Assembly (NCBI GenBank): GCA_025558095.1
Contig: JAIVFI010000009.1
Location: forward strand, 310,001 to 374,000
Direction: 5' to 3'
Source: Hyaloraphidium curvatum
Taxonomy: Eukaryota > Monoblepharomycota > Hyaloraphidiomycetes > Hyaloraphidiales > Hyaloraphidiaceae
Length of the DNA: 64,000 nucleotides
Shown here: in pieces, positions 31,322 to 41,891 of the stretch
Layout of the letters: every line of letters starts with the position of its first letter
Position numbering within the stretch: the first letter of the stretch is position 1
Notes under the pieces: generated by a model
Told to the model about the DNA's origin: nothing
What the model saw: only the letters and a program-made list of their open reading frames with translations
Database searches by the model: none
Program-made: the position numbers and the translations under genes

Positions 31322-34148
31322 ATGGCCTCCGCGCTCAGTCGCGTTAGCGCGATTGCGATGGAGGCGTCGCGAGAGCTTCGTGCGGCTCGCGGAGCGCCGC
31401 GGCCGGGAGGGGAGGCGGCCGAGCTCCGCCAGCTGCTGGACTCTCGGTGGGCAACCCCGCCGACTGAGGGGTAGAACGCGCTCTGACGCGTCTTGCAGCT
31501 TCGAGGCCGAGAAGCTAGATGCTATGAAACGCCTGGTCAACGTGGGCACGTGGACGCCGCGCGTCGGCGACGTGGATCTGCTGACGCGTCTGGCTGGGGA
31601 ACGCGCTTCCAGCTCATGAGCCGGGGCCGCGATTGCGCCGAGTTCTTCCCGGCAGTGGTGAAGAACGTGGCTTCGCCATCGGCAGAGGTCCGTCGCCTCG
31701 TCAGGATCTTCATTCAGCGATACGCGGAGCGGGAGCCGGACATTGCGCTTCTCTCTGTCAACAGCTTCCAGGTGACCATTCGTGCCTGGGAAACTGTCCT
31801 GATCATTGGATAACAGTCGAGCAACGTGTTTTACAGAAAGACTTGACGGACAAGAACCCCACCATGAGGGCCACAGCTCTGCGCGCCATGTCTTCCATCA
31901 AAGGTTCGCCGAGGGACCGGGCGCAGCACAGTCCAGCCCTGAAACCGCCTTCATTGCAGTTCCCGTCATTGTCCCGATCGTCATGCTGGCCATCAAGAAG
32001 GCCCTCACGGACCTATCGCCGTACGTGCGAAAGGCAGCGGCCGCAGCCGTCGCCAAATGCCACGGGTTGGTGGTTCCGTGCCTGGGAACGAACATCCAAT
32101 AACGGGGTTTTCAGGCTCGACTCTAGCCAGGAGGAGTCTCTTGTTGAGCTACTGGTACAATGCCTCGGCGACCTGTCCCCAATTGTCGTCGGGACCGCTG
32201 TGGCATCCTTCAACTCCGTGTGCCCGGACAAGATGGAACTCCTGCACAAGCTTTACCGACGGTACTGCAAGATGCTGCTCGACGTGGACGAGTGGGGCCA
32301 ATTGGAAATGCTGGACGCCCTCCATCGCTACGGTGCGTTTCCTCTTGTCTGTGTCCGTCTACGTTCTCAGACCGTCATTTCAGTGCGGTCCAACTTCTCG
32401 GATCCCGCTGCCGCGGCGACGGAGGACGTCGACATCACCCTCCTGCTGAACTCCACCGCGGTCCTCTTTCTCTCCCGCAACCCCGCCGTCGTTCTCCGGG
32501 CGGTTGCTCTCTACACCGACCTCGCGCCTCAGGCAAAATGGACAAAGGTCGTTCCGCCACTCCTACGGCTGGCAAAAGCCGAACGGGAGCAGCAGTTCCT
32601 GGCTCTGCGCGCCATCCTCTCCCTCGCGTTCCGCGCCCCGGGCCTGTTTTCCGATCGCCTGCGCCATTTCGTCGTGTTCCCCCTGGAGAACCGGCCCGTG
32701 CGGGACCTGAAGCTGCGAATCATGGTCGCGGCGGCTTCCGAGGCCAACGTGGCGGACGTGTGGAGGGAGCTGCAAGCCTACATGAGGAGCCCTGAGAGGG
32801 AGCTTGTCCTCGCTGCCGTCAAAGCGGTCGGGGATCTGGCTGCGAAGCTGCCCGACATGGCCGAGATCTTTGCCAACGGGCTCATGGGGTTGATATCCAA
32901 GCGAAACGGTGGGTTGCGCCATTCGGACGTACCTTCGGCAGCTCATTCCGGGTTCGGTCCAGAGAGCCTGCTGCCGGACATTCTGCTCACCCTGCGCGTG
33001 CTACTCCAGCTCAAACCTTCGGCCCCGTCGATTGCGCGGCTCACGAAGCTTTTGGATCTTGTTTCTTCGCCCACCGCCAAGACCAGCATCCTGTGGCTGG
33101 TCGGTGAGTACTGCGCGCTCATCCCCGACGTCGCGCCCGACGTCGTACGACGGTGTGCGAAGGAGTTCAAGGAGCTGGAAGGCCTGGAGAACGTGGGGTT
33201 GAAGCTACAGATCTTGACGGCGGCGTGCAAAGTGTACGTCGAGCTCGCACGGCCAGAGGAAGGCGCGACGGCCGGGAAACGGCTGGAGGGTGCCGCGGCA
33301 GGGCGAATGGAGGCGATCCTCCGCTATCTGCTGGAGATGGCGCGGTTTGATATGGACTACGACGTGCGGGATCGTGCGAGATTCCTGCGCGCCTTGGTTT
33401 TGGAGGGCGAGGGAACGGAAGCTCTGCGTAGGGGGGCGCGGGACGTGCTGATCGGGAAGAAGAAGGTCGGCTCAAGAATCGACGCTGACGGTGAGTTCCG
33501 CATTTCAGGTTCCCACCGCCCAGCACTTACGTCGCCGGCCGTGCAGCACATTTGGACTTTCCGCTCTCGACCCTTTCCCACCTCCTAGGCCATGCCGTTC
33601 GGGGCTACCGGCCATTGCCGGACTGGTCGGCAAGTCCGACGGATCCCTCTGTACGCACCGTTGAGGGCGACGACCCATGGACGAGGACAATGGCGCCATC
33701 TCCGGTCGCGGACCGCACCAGCCGGATGGGAAGTCCCGTGCGGCCGTCGTCGGCTGTACGGAATACGCCGCCTCCCACCGTTAAGGTGAAGAAGAGGGTC
33801 GTGAACCTGGACAACTGGTTCGATGAGAGCGCATCTGACGACGATGCCGCGGAGGGAGCGGAGCAAGAGGGAAGCGGCGAGGAAAGCGGGGAAGATAACG
33901 ATGCCGGTGGGACGGGAGAGGAGGAAACTGAGGAAGAAAGCGGCGAGGAGAGCGGTGACGAAGCGTCGTCGGATGAGGACGACGCGGATGCCGCAAAGTC
34001 GCTGCGATCGCGACAGGATGCTGCCCAGGACGGCGCGGAACCGATCGCGAACCTGTCGGCCACCACGGCACGCGGTCCCGAGGAAACCGTGGACGATACG
34101 GACGAGGAGGACGAGGCAGTGCCGATACGGCAGGGGAGCAAATCATGA
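31322..34148 (+). CDS. APL6: AP-3 complex beta subunit (beta-adaptin)
   Basis: Beta-3 adaptin is a large subunit of the AP-3 coat, which carries cargo from endosome or Golgi to lysosome or vacuole. The ATG at 31322 starts [20 protein letters not shown], then ELRQLLDSR. After an intron comes [14 protein letters not shown], then [64 protein letters not shown] and [25 protein letters not shown]. Next come [27 protein letters not shown] and many HEAT repeats to about 33490. The hinge from about 33780 is strongly acidic and Ser-rich ([21 protein letters not shown]), the typical AP-3 hinge that separates it from AP-1/AP-2 beta. The gene ends at 34148 after the hinge, so no ear domain is seen. At least seven introns are present. 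The start lies 31 bp from the palindromic element. Confidence 0.88.
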
Positions 34149-34194
34149 TGCCAATGCAGCTGCAGTTCCAGTGCCACCGAGTTCCTAGCTTCCG

Positions 34195-34706
34195 CTATCG
34201 CCTGGCCCCACGGATGACTGCACCCAGCAGTATCGCCCCCAGCGCCACCCCGCCGCCGACGAGCCCCAGCCCGATGAGTCCGTCCCGCTTGACGCGGTCG
34301 TCGATGAGCTCCCGCAAGCTCTGGGCCTGCATGTTCTTGGGCTCTGAGCGGAGGAGCTCGTCCACGTACTTGCGCGCCTCGCTGTAGTTGGCTGCCAACA
34401 AACGGGGGTCAGAGTTCAGAAGAAGATGGAGTTTGGCCATCGAGGCCCACCAAGCTTGAACTCTCCCAAGGCAAGATAATACAGCGCCTCCCGGGTCATC
34501 GAAGGCTCATCCTTGTACACTTGATACATCATCCTGACCCCGGACTCCTGGTCCTCCCTCCTCGAGGAGCGTATGAGACCCCAGGCGAAGGAGAACTTGG
34601 TCGAGGGCGACGGGTTCGGGAGCTCCTCTTCGAACTGCGCCCGCAACGTGCGGAGCTCCTCGGGGGACAGCGAGACCTCGGCTTCGATGGCGTAGGACGA
34701 CGACAT
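34195..34706 (-). CDS. FIS1: Mitochondrial fission protein FIS1
   Basis: FIS1 is a tail-anchored outer-membrane protein of mitochondria and peroxisomes with a TPR-like bundle that recruits the fission machinery. The ATG at 34706 starts [21 protein letters not shown]. It contains [28 protein letters not shown] and [17 protein letters not shown], which match the FIS1 repeats. An intron of about 57 nt ends near 34397 and leads to [25 protein letters not shown]. The C-terminus is a single membrane anchor ([20 protein letters not shown]) followed by a basic RGARR tail, the usual tail-anchor arrangement. Total length of about 150 residues is normal. The stop is 46 bp from that of the converging AP-3 beta gene. 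Confidence 0.93.
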
Positions 34707-34888
34707 GGCCAAGCGTTGCTTAGAGCGATGGCGCCGGGGGTGAAGTGAGTCGCTGGTGCTGGGCCCTGGCTTTGAGACACGCCAAATAGCCACGCCACGA
34801 TCAGCGACCTTGTCGATCTCTTGCTAATGCCTTCTTTCGTGGTATCATACAATTGAGGGTATCGCGGCTTCCTACTCCATCTTCCACC

Positions 34889-35585
34889 TCATGTTCGCGA
34901 CGGAGGCGACACCAAAATGACGCCGTCCCCGCGTACCTAAACAGTGCAGCGCCGTAAGTCACGGGCTCTCCAGTCATCGAAAGAGCTGGTACTCACAAAC
35001 AGCATCTCATGCTTTCGCTTCACGGTCTGTGGAGTGGGACCGGGATAAGCCGCCGAACAAACGCGAGGCCAACGATTCCGCGGGGACCCACCTTGAACGA
35101 CTGCTCCATCGTATCCTCGTTGACGTCCACCTGCAGGATCGTCTCCTCGACGTCGCCCAGCACCATGTTCAGATGTCTGGAACACAGAATATGCTGCTCA
35201 GCGTCCGATTCCTCCACAAGGTTCCCAAAGCACACCCACTGGTCATATGCCTAGTGATATGCCGTCCGAGTTTCGCAGAAAAGATAGTATCGAGCCACCA
35301 GATCGCCATCAGGGAGGGGGAAGGGAAAGAGACGAACACCGGTCACGTTCAGCGACCGAACGTGCCGAGACGCGCCGAATCGCGCCACGCACGTGCAGCG
35401 TCCCGCGCAGCTCCCGCTCGTTGCGCAGTTTGACCAGGATGCGCTCGTCCAGCGACAGTTTCACGAGGTCCAGCGGTTCTGGGGAGCGCGACGCGAAGGG
35501 CGCGACGACGCGTCAGCGGGCGCGAATCCCGACGGCGGGGGCAGCGCGCACCGGCGACGGCGGCCTGCGCGCGCGAATCGCCCAT
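34889..35585 (-). CDS. LSM3: U6 snRNA-associated Sm-like protein LSm3
   Basis: LSm3 is one subunit of the LSm1-7 (mRNA decay) and LSm2-8 (U6 snRNP) rings. The ATG at 35585 opens a tiny first exon of 34 nt ([11 protein letters not shown]). It is spliced to [29 protein letters not shown], the Sm1 motif. After a longer intron comes [28 protein letters not shown]. Another exon gives KHEMLFV, and the last gives [15 protein letters not shown], ending at 34889. These match the Sm fold and the LSm3-specific GDVEET text. Four introns split a protein of about 95 residues. Confidence 0.92.
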
Positions 35586-35793
35586 CGCGGCAGGCGGAGG
35601 GCGGGAAAGGCGGGGTGTGTGTGGAGTGCTTGACTGCACGGCCCCGCGACAACGCGACGCGGCCGATCCGGCCGCGCCTCCTCCACGCCTCCTCACCGCC
35701 TCCTCACCGCCTCCTCACGGCACGCGCGGCTCCAACGCGCTCCCACGTTGAGTGCGACCTGCTGTCTCGCCGTGTACCTTCCGCGGCACCGGA

Positions 35794-36595
35794 ATGGCGG
35801 AGGCGGAATTCGCGAGCGAGCTCGGAGCCGAGGAGGGCGCGGCAGCCGAAGCCGGCGGTTCCGGCTCCGGCGTTGGCTCCGGCGTGCTTGCCACTTCTAC
35901 TGCGCTGCTGTCGCACGCGCAACCGCTATGGACTTCCATAAAAACTGCGTTGGCGGAGTCCGAGAATCCGTACCTCACTGTCGGAGGCCTCATCTGCGCG
36001 ACCTTCTCCGTCGTCAATGCCGTCGCTGGAGAACTCTGGATACTCCAACCGCTCATGCGCGCGACGGCAAACGCCCTGCTGGACAGCGCGGAGGAGAAGG
36101 CCAATAACGGATCTTCTTCTTCGTCGGGCTCCATGTTCAGTCTGGGCCTGTCCTCGTCAAAGGGAGACAAGGCCCAGCCCGCGACGGCTGTCTCGGCCCG
36201 TCGCTCCGTGATACTGCTCGAGAGGAACGCCCGCACGATCCGAGTGGTGGGCTGACTCGGTTTCGCGCTCTCATTCCGATGCTGAATTGCTGCCTTTCCT
36301 GGTCTTCAAGGCGTATCACTGCTTCGGTGCCCTATTGGGTGGGATCGGCGGCGCTTTGATCGTCCTAGGTCGGCCTCCGGGGCAGGGATCGACGCGCGAC
36401 GCGAACAAGGAGAGGGATCTGCTGAAGGTGCTGACGGGGACGTTCACCACTTGCGCAATTATCGTCACCTTTCTAGGGACCGGGCACGGGAGCACGTTCA
36501 AGGCGCCGGCGTTTCCAACGCTTGGACCGCTGGCCGTGCTCATGGCACTGGGCCTCGCTCGGTTCGATCGCAAGGCACACGCGGTAACCGATTGA
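35794..36595 (+). CDS. Unknown membrane protein
   Basis: The ATG at 35794 starts MAEAEFASELGAEEGAAAEAG. A 67-nt intron at 36244-36310 joins LLERNARTIR to AYHCFGALLGGIGGALIVLG. The predicted protein is about 245 residues. An acidic, Gly/Ser-rich N-terminus precedes a first membrane segment (NPYLTVGGLICATFSVVNAVAG). A Ser-rich loop (SSSSSGSMFSLGLSSSKGD) follows, then three more hydrophobic segments: LLGGIGGALIVLG, LTGTFTTCAIIVTFLG and TLGPLAVLMALGLA. I do not recognise the family. The splice and the alternating hydrophobic pattern support a real gene. It is divergent from LSM3 (208 bp between starts). Confidence 0.6.
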
Positions 36596-36598
36596 GGA

Positions 36599-37012
36599 TG
36601 GTTTGAGAGTGCCGGTAGAGCGCATGCGATCGGCGGCAGGCGGAAGCCGCGGCAGTAAAGGAAAGATTGTGTTCGAGGCTGAATCGAGATTGCAGTAAGA
36701 GAAGAGGGAGGCAGGGTTGTTGACTCGATCGGGCCGTCCAAAATCCCGAGCGGGACTTGGCGCGTCGTTGTCCCTCGCCTGGCCCTCCGACGCGTCTCTT
36801 GCTCTCGCGAACTGTTAATCGCGTTAGGCGCTTTGCGGCTTGTGGGCCCGTAGTCCGTGGAGCTCGGTCTCCCGCATTGGCCCCCCGTCACTTGCACCAC
36901 GCCGCGGCCTCCCTTCGCCGGACCTACGGCGCGTCTGTTCCGCTCGCGGGGTGATCGATCGCATCGGTGGCCTTGCCACTAAGCCAGGACAGTGCTCCGC
37001 GGGCGCCTCGTC
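36599..37012. other. Intergenic stretch before the homogentisate dioxygenase gene
   Basis: These 414 bp lie between two tandem plus-strand genes. Only short unsupported frames are present. The promoter of the dioxygenase gene should lie here; no motif is recognised. Confidence 0.4.
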
Positions 37013-38920
37013 ATGGCCACGCCGCCTCATCTCCTCGGTCCCGTCGAGCCCGACGTCAAATCCAACGTGAACGATCCCTACTCGTATCTCACCGGATTCG
37101 GCAACAACCACGAGTCTGAAGCCGTGAAGGGCGCGCTCCCCGTGGGTAGGAACAATCCGCAAATCTCCCCGTACCGGCTCTACGCGGAAAGGTGAGCCAG
37201 TCTCCAGGAGAGGTAGGAAAACCTTCTGACTCTCTGTTGTGTAGCATCTCCGGCACGCCGTTCACGGTACCCCGTTCTACGAACCAGAACCAAAAGGTCT
37301 GGCTCTACCGCCTCCGACCGTCGACGTCGCAAGGAGCTTTCCGGCCCTATGACAAGCCTGGCGGTCCCATTCTGAGCACGGATTTCCAGCCCCGCCCTAA
37401 CGCGATGACGTGGAGCCCGTTCCCGATCCCCACCGCGCCGGTGGACTTCGTGGACGGCCTGCGCACGATCGCCGGGTCCGGCGATCCCGTCAGCCGCACC
37501 GGGCTCGCGATCCATGTCTACCTCTGCAACCGCTCGATGAAGGACCGGGCGTTCTATTCCGCGGACGGGAACATGCTCATCCTGCCCCAACAAGGGACGC
37601 TGGTGGTCCAGACCGAGCACGGGATGATGAGCGTGGCCGTCAACGAGTTCTGCGTCGTGCAGCGCGGGATCAAGTTCCGTGTCATGCTGGAGAAGGAGGG
37701 GCCTGCGAGGGGCTTTGTCTTCGAGTGCTACGGAGCTCACTACTCATTGCCTGATCTTGGGGTACGCTTGGTCGGGCGACCACAATTGACCTTTCGCTCA
37801 CTTTGAGTTCACAGCCGCTGGGAGCCAACGGCATGGCCAACGCGCAGGATTTCCAACATCCCACAGCACATTTTGAGGACGATCGACGGCCCTGGGAGCT
37901 GCTTTGCAAGTTTGCAGGAAAGGTTTGTGAACCGTGCAGTCAAGTGCGGTCTGTGGTGCTCATTCTTGAGGAATTGCTCGCCTTGCTCCGCTTTTGACAG
38001 ATGCACACCGCCCAGCTCGAGCACAGCCCCTTCGACGTTGTCGCATGGCGCGGAAACTACGCTCCCTATAAGTTTGACTTCGTTCGGTTCCACTGCATGG
38101 GCTCCGTCACCTACGACCACCCCGATCCGAGCATTTTCACGGTCTTAACGGTCCCCACGCCCGTGCCGGGCGTTGCACTCATCGACTTCTGCACGATCAT
38201 TCCTCCGCGGTGGAACGTCATGACAGGTGCGTCTAGTGACGGCGCTGGTCCCCCACGCTACACACCGTAATCACTCCTGCTGCCCCCAGGGCTTCGTATT
38301 CCCTACGTGAGTCCGCTTGCGTGGACCAGCGCGCCGTTCGAGTTTTGAGCACGTTATCTGACATCCTTCCCCACATTGTAGTACCACAGGAACACCATGA
38401 CCGAGTTTGCTGCCAGCATCTTCGCTCCCATCCCTCAGGCAGTGTTGGACAACCCTCCACCCTCGGCTAAAGATGGACTGTGGCCAGGAGGTGCGTCGAA
38501 CTGTTGCCTGTCTGGGTTGGGTCTCGCTCAAACTTGATTGCTGCCGAATACGCATGATTTGCTGCCGAATCTGCATAGGCGCTCTTTTGAATTCGGTAAT
38601 GACACCTCACGGTGCCGACGCCAAGACGATCGAGGCGGAGATGGCAAAGGAGTACAAGCCGGAGCGGGAGGCGGATGGTGCCCTGGCAGTGCTGCTCGAG
38701 ACGAACCTTCTCGTGGTGAGTGATGATCACCGCTCGCACGCCAGCGGTGGGCAGAAATCTCACATTCCGGCAGGGCGTGACGGAGTGGAGCCTTCAGTAC
38801 ACGAACCTGGACCGCTCCGATCGGTCCGGCAAGGGTTACAGGGTGCTCTTCGACCCTACGTTCACCAAGGGCGGCTCCGAGGCGGGCAAGGGCGGATCGA
38901 AGCCCGGACCGAAGATCTGA
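37013..38920 (+). CDS. HGD: Homogentisate 1,2-dioxygenase
   Basis: This iron enzyme opens the ring of homogentisate to maleylacetoacetate in Phe/Tyr breakdown. The ATG at 37013 begins [13 protein letters not shown], then [17 protein letters not shown]. Exon 2 (about 37253-37761) carries [33 protein letters not shown] and [14 protein letters not shown], the cupin core. Later exons have [41 protein letters not shown] and [29 protein letters not shown] (metal-site His region) and [16 protein letters not shown], with its active-site His, follow. Then comes [16 protein letters not shown]. The last exon, [14 protein letters not shown], ends at 38920. At least seven introns are present. A broken duplicate of exon 2 lies at 23339-23695. 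Confidence 0.93.
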
Positions 38921-39185
38921 TGTGTTGCTGCCGCTATCTCGATTGTTTGAAAGATAGATCGTTCGTCTTTGCGAAGGTGAAACAAGGTTCGGCATTGATC
39001 GCCAGTCCAGTTCCCTAGGTTTCCGTGTGAATTCACGGTGAGGAGTCTGTACGATTGCTCACGTTCATCAAACGACTTCGTGCTGCAAGTGGGGACGCCT
39101 CGAGGCGGACGATGGAAGCCGGCGGTGATGCCTTGGGGAGCGGACAAACAAACACAAACAGGCCCCGAAACTGCTCGCTTCCGCA

Positions 39186-41888
39186 ATGGACGACGATGGG
39201 GGCATGCTGCTCAACTTTGCCCCGGTGTCAAATGGCGGCACTGGTCGGCCTGGAGTACCTGGAGGCCGTCCTGCAAAGAGGAAGGCCGTGCACGACGTCG
39301 CTTCCCACCTGAAGGGCTCTTGGAAGCGCAGGAGGATTGCGGCGCGCAAGATCGTCTCTCTGGACAAGAAAAAGACGAAAGCTGCCTTGGAGGAGCAGCA
39401 GAGCACTCCGGCCGGGACATCTGGCGCCGAAGCGCGTTTGGAGGCGGCAGCGACCTCTCGGCGACAGCAGGCCTTTTCACCGGAACGGACCGAGGACGGA
39501 AGCGCGGAACGTGGCGTGCAGAACGGTCGGGCACCGAAGAAAGGCTCTTGGGGAGGGACTGCGACCGAAGGTGGACAGCGAAGCGGGCCGATTTCGCCTC
39601 CGGGAGAAGCGAAGGCGGCTCCCCGGCAGTGGGTCACCTCCCTGTTCTCGGCCAACCCTACCGTGGAGCTGCCACCCGCTGCTGAAAAATCGTTCGAAGA
39701 CGTAAAGGAGGCGTCTCCGGAGCCCGTTTTTGACAGCAGCACCTTTTCGGGGCTGGGGATGGACCGTTTCTTGGCCACGCACCTGGCGGGCCAACTGCAC
39801 ATGAAGCGCCCGACTTCGATACAGGCGGCTTCCATCCCACACCTCATCGGCGCGCGAAAGTCATCGGACGCCATCATTCAGGCCCAGACGGGCTCGGGCA
39901 AGACCCTTACGTACCTCCTTCCGATCCTTAACTGCCTGCTGAGCATCGACGACCGCGGGGCATCGCGGCGGAGCGGATGCTTTGCCATCATTCTCGCACC
40001 GACACGCGAGCTTGCGAGGCAGATTTACGGGGTCTTGGAGTCGCTGCTCAACTTTTCGAGCAAATCTACCCGCAAGGACGGCGATTCGGACGGTTCCGAC
40101 AGCGACTCGGACGAGGACTCGTCCGATTCCGACGAGGACGTACCGACGGAAAGGAGACCCCGTTGGATCGTGCCAGGCCTCGTAGTGGGCGGCGACAGCA
40201 AGAAGTCGGAAAAGGCCCGCATCAGGAAGGGTATCAACATCCTGGTGTCGACACCCGGCCGGCTCCTGGACCATCTGCAGAACACGAAGGCACTCAATGT
40301 GTCGAAGGTGCGCTGGCTAGTTTTGGACGAGGCGGACCGGCTCATGGATCTCGGGTTCGAGGAGACGATCAAGGAGATCCTCGGTTGCCTGAAGCGGGAA
40401 GGGAGGGCCTGCAACTTTACGGAGAGCTGGCAAGAGGTCATGCCGGAGCGCAGGGTCACCTGGCTTTGTTCTGCCACCATGAAGGACCACGGCGGAATGG
40501 AGAGGCTGCAGAACATGTCGGTGGAGAACCCTCTTGTCGTAGTGGACAAGTCCATCGGCGAGGCGGACGGTGACGATCGCTCGGGCGACTCCGAATCGTC
40601 GTCCGAGGACGGCTCGAGTGGGAAAGCTGCCGCGGCGGATCTGGCAGCGACCGAGGAGGAGCTGCAGCATTCGAGGATCTCCGTTCCGAACCAACTACGC
40701 CAAACGTACCTCGTGGTTCCGGCCAAGCAACGCTTGGTCGTCCTCATCTCGCTGCTCAAGACCGAGGCGGCTGGTTCCGGTGCCAAGGTCATCGTTTTTG
40801 TTTCGTGCCAGGACAGCGTGGACTTTCTCTTTGATCTCTTCGGAAAGCTGAAACCGGAAAGCAGCAAGGGAGCTTCAACAGACCAGGAGACCAGAGGGAA
40901 GAAGGCCAAGGCATTGGATCATGCTGCGGACGCGCCGGATTTGCTTGGCTTGGCTGCCGAAGAACCTGCTGTTGGCGTTGGGAAAGGGAAAGGTCAGAAG
41001 GACAAAGACCCCATCTCCGTTGACGCGGAGTTGTTCTCCGGAACCCCGGTGTTCAGGCTGCACGGCAATATGCCACAGCATTTGCGGACACAGACGTTCC
41101 AGCAGTTTACGCGGTGCGAGCGCGGCATCCTTCTCTGCACGGACGTGGCGGCCCGGGGCTTGGACCTTCCGAACGTGTCGGCAATCGTGCAGTACGATCC
41201 GCCCAGCGACTTCAAGGACTACGTGCATCGAGCGGGCAGGACGGCGCGACTCGGCAAGGCCGGCAGGGCCGTCATCCTGCTGCTGCCCAGCGAGATCGAG
41301 TACGTAGATCTGCTTTCGAAGGAGGGGTTCAGTCTGCACGGAGAAAAGACGGATCTGGTCCTGGAGAACCTGGCCAAGGCAGGCCGGACCGGAGCGGCAA
41401 AGTGGAAGAAGGTGGCACGGGAGGAGATGGAGAGAAAAGCGACGGATCTTCAGATGAGTGCAGAGAGATGGGTACTGTCCGATCCCAAGGTTGGTCGGCT
41501 TTGTGCATCGTTGCGCCACCGCATCCGGTGATCTGTTCCCCCGCAGAACACGGACCTAGCCCGTCGCGCCTTCACATCTCATGTGCGGGCGTATGCGACG
41601 CACAGCGCCTCGGAGAAGCACATCTTCCATCTCCGGAAGCTGCACTTGGGTCATTTGGCCAAGAGTTTCGGCCTCCGGGACGCCCCGTCCGTCGCAGGCT
41701 CCGTGCCCGGTGTCGGGAAAGGTTCCGGAAAGAAAGACGGGCACGCCAAGGCGAAAGCTGCCGCCATGCATCGTGGGGCCGAGGGGCAGCAGAAGAGGAG
41801 GCAGCAGATGAACCTTGAGTTCGGGGATGGAGGCATCGCCTCTGGCAAACTGTCGCGGGGCCCGACTGTGAAGAAGAAGCGGAGATAG
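39186..41888 (+). CDS. DBP7: DEAD-box RNA helicase DDX31/DBP7
   Basis: DBP7/DDX31 is a nucleolar helicase for 60S subunit assembly. The ATG at 39186 opens a long exon. A Lys-rich N-terminus precedes [29 protein letters not shown] (Q motif). [14 protein letters not shown] (motif I), [10 protein letters not shown] (Ia), [10 protein letters not shown] (Ib), [14 protein letters not shown] (DEAD, II) and CSATMKDHG (SAT, III) follow. Helicase half two has [17 protein letters not shown] (IV), [13 protein letters not shown] (V) and [10 protein letters not shown] (VI). A Ser/Asp-rich acidic insert lies between Ia and Ib ([18 protein letters not shown]), with another after motif III. A 57-nt intron near 41491-41547 precedes the last exon, [20 protein letters not shown]. 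That exon is the DDX31-type C-terminal extension, ending in KKKRR. The stop is 3 bp from that of the converging VTC4 gene. Confidence 0.93.
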
Positions 41889-41891
41889 GAT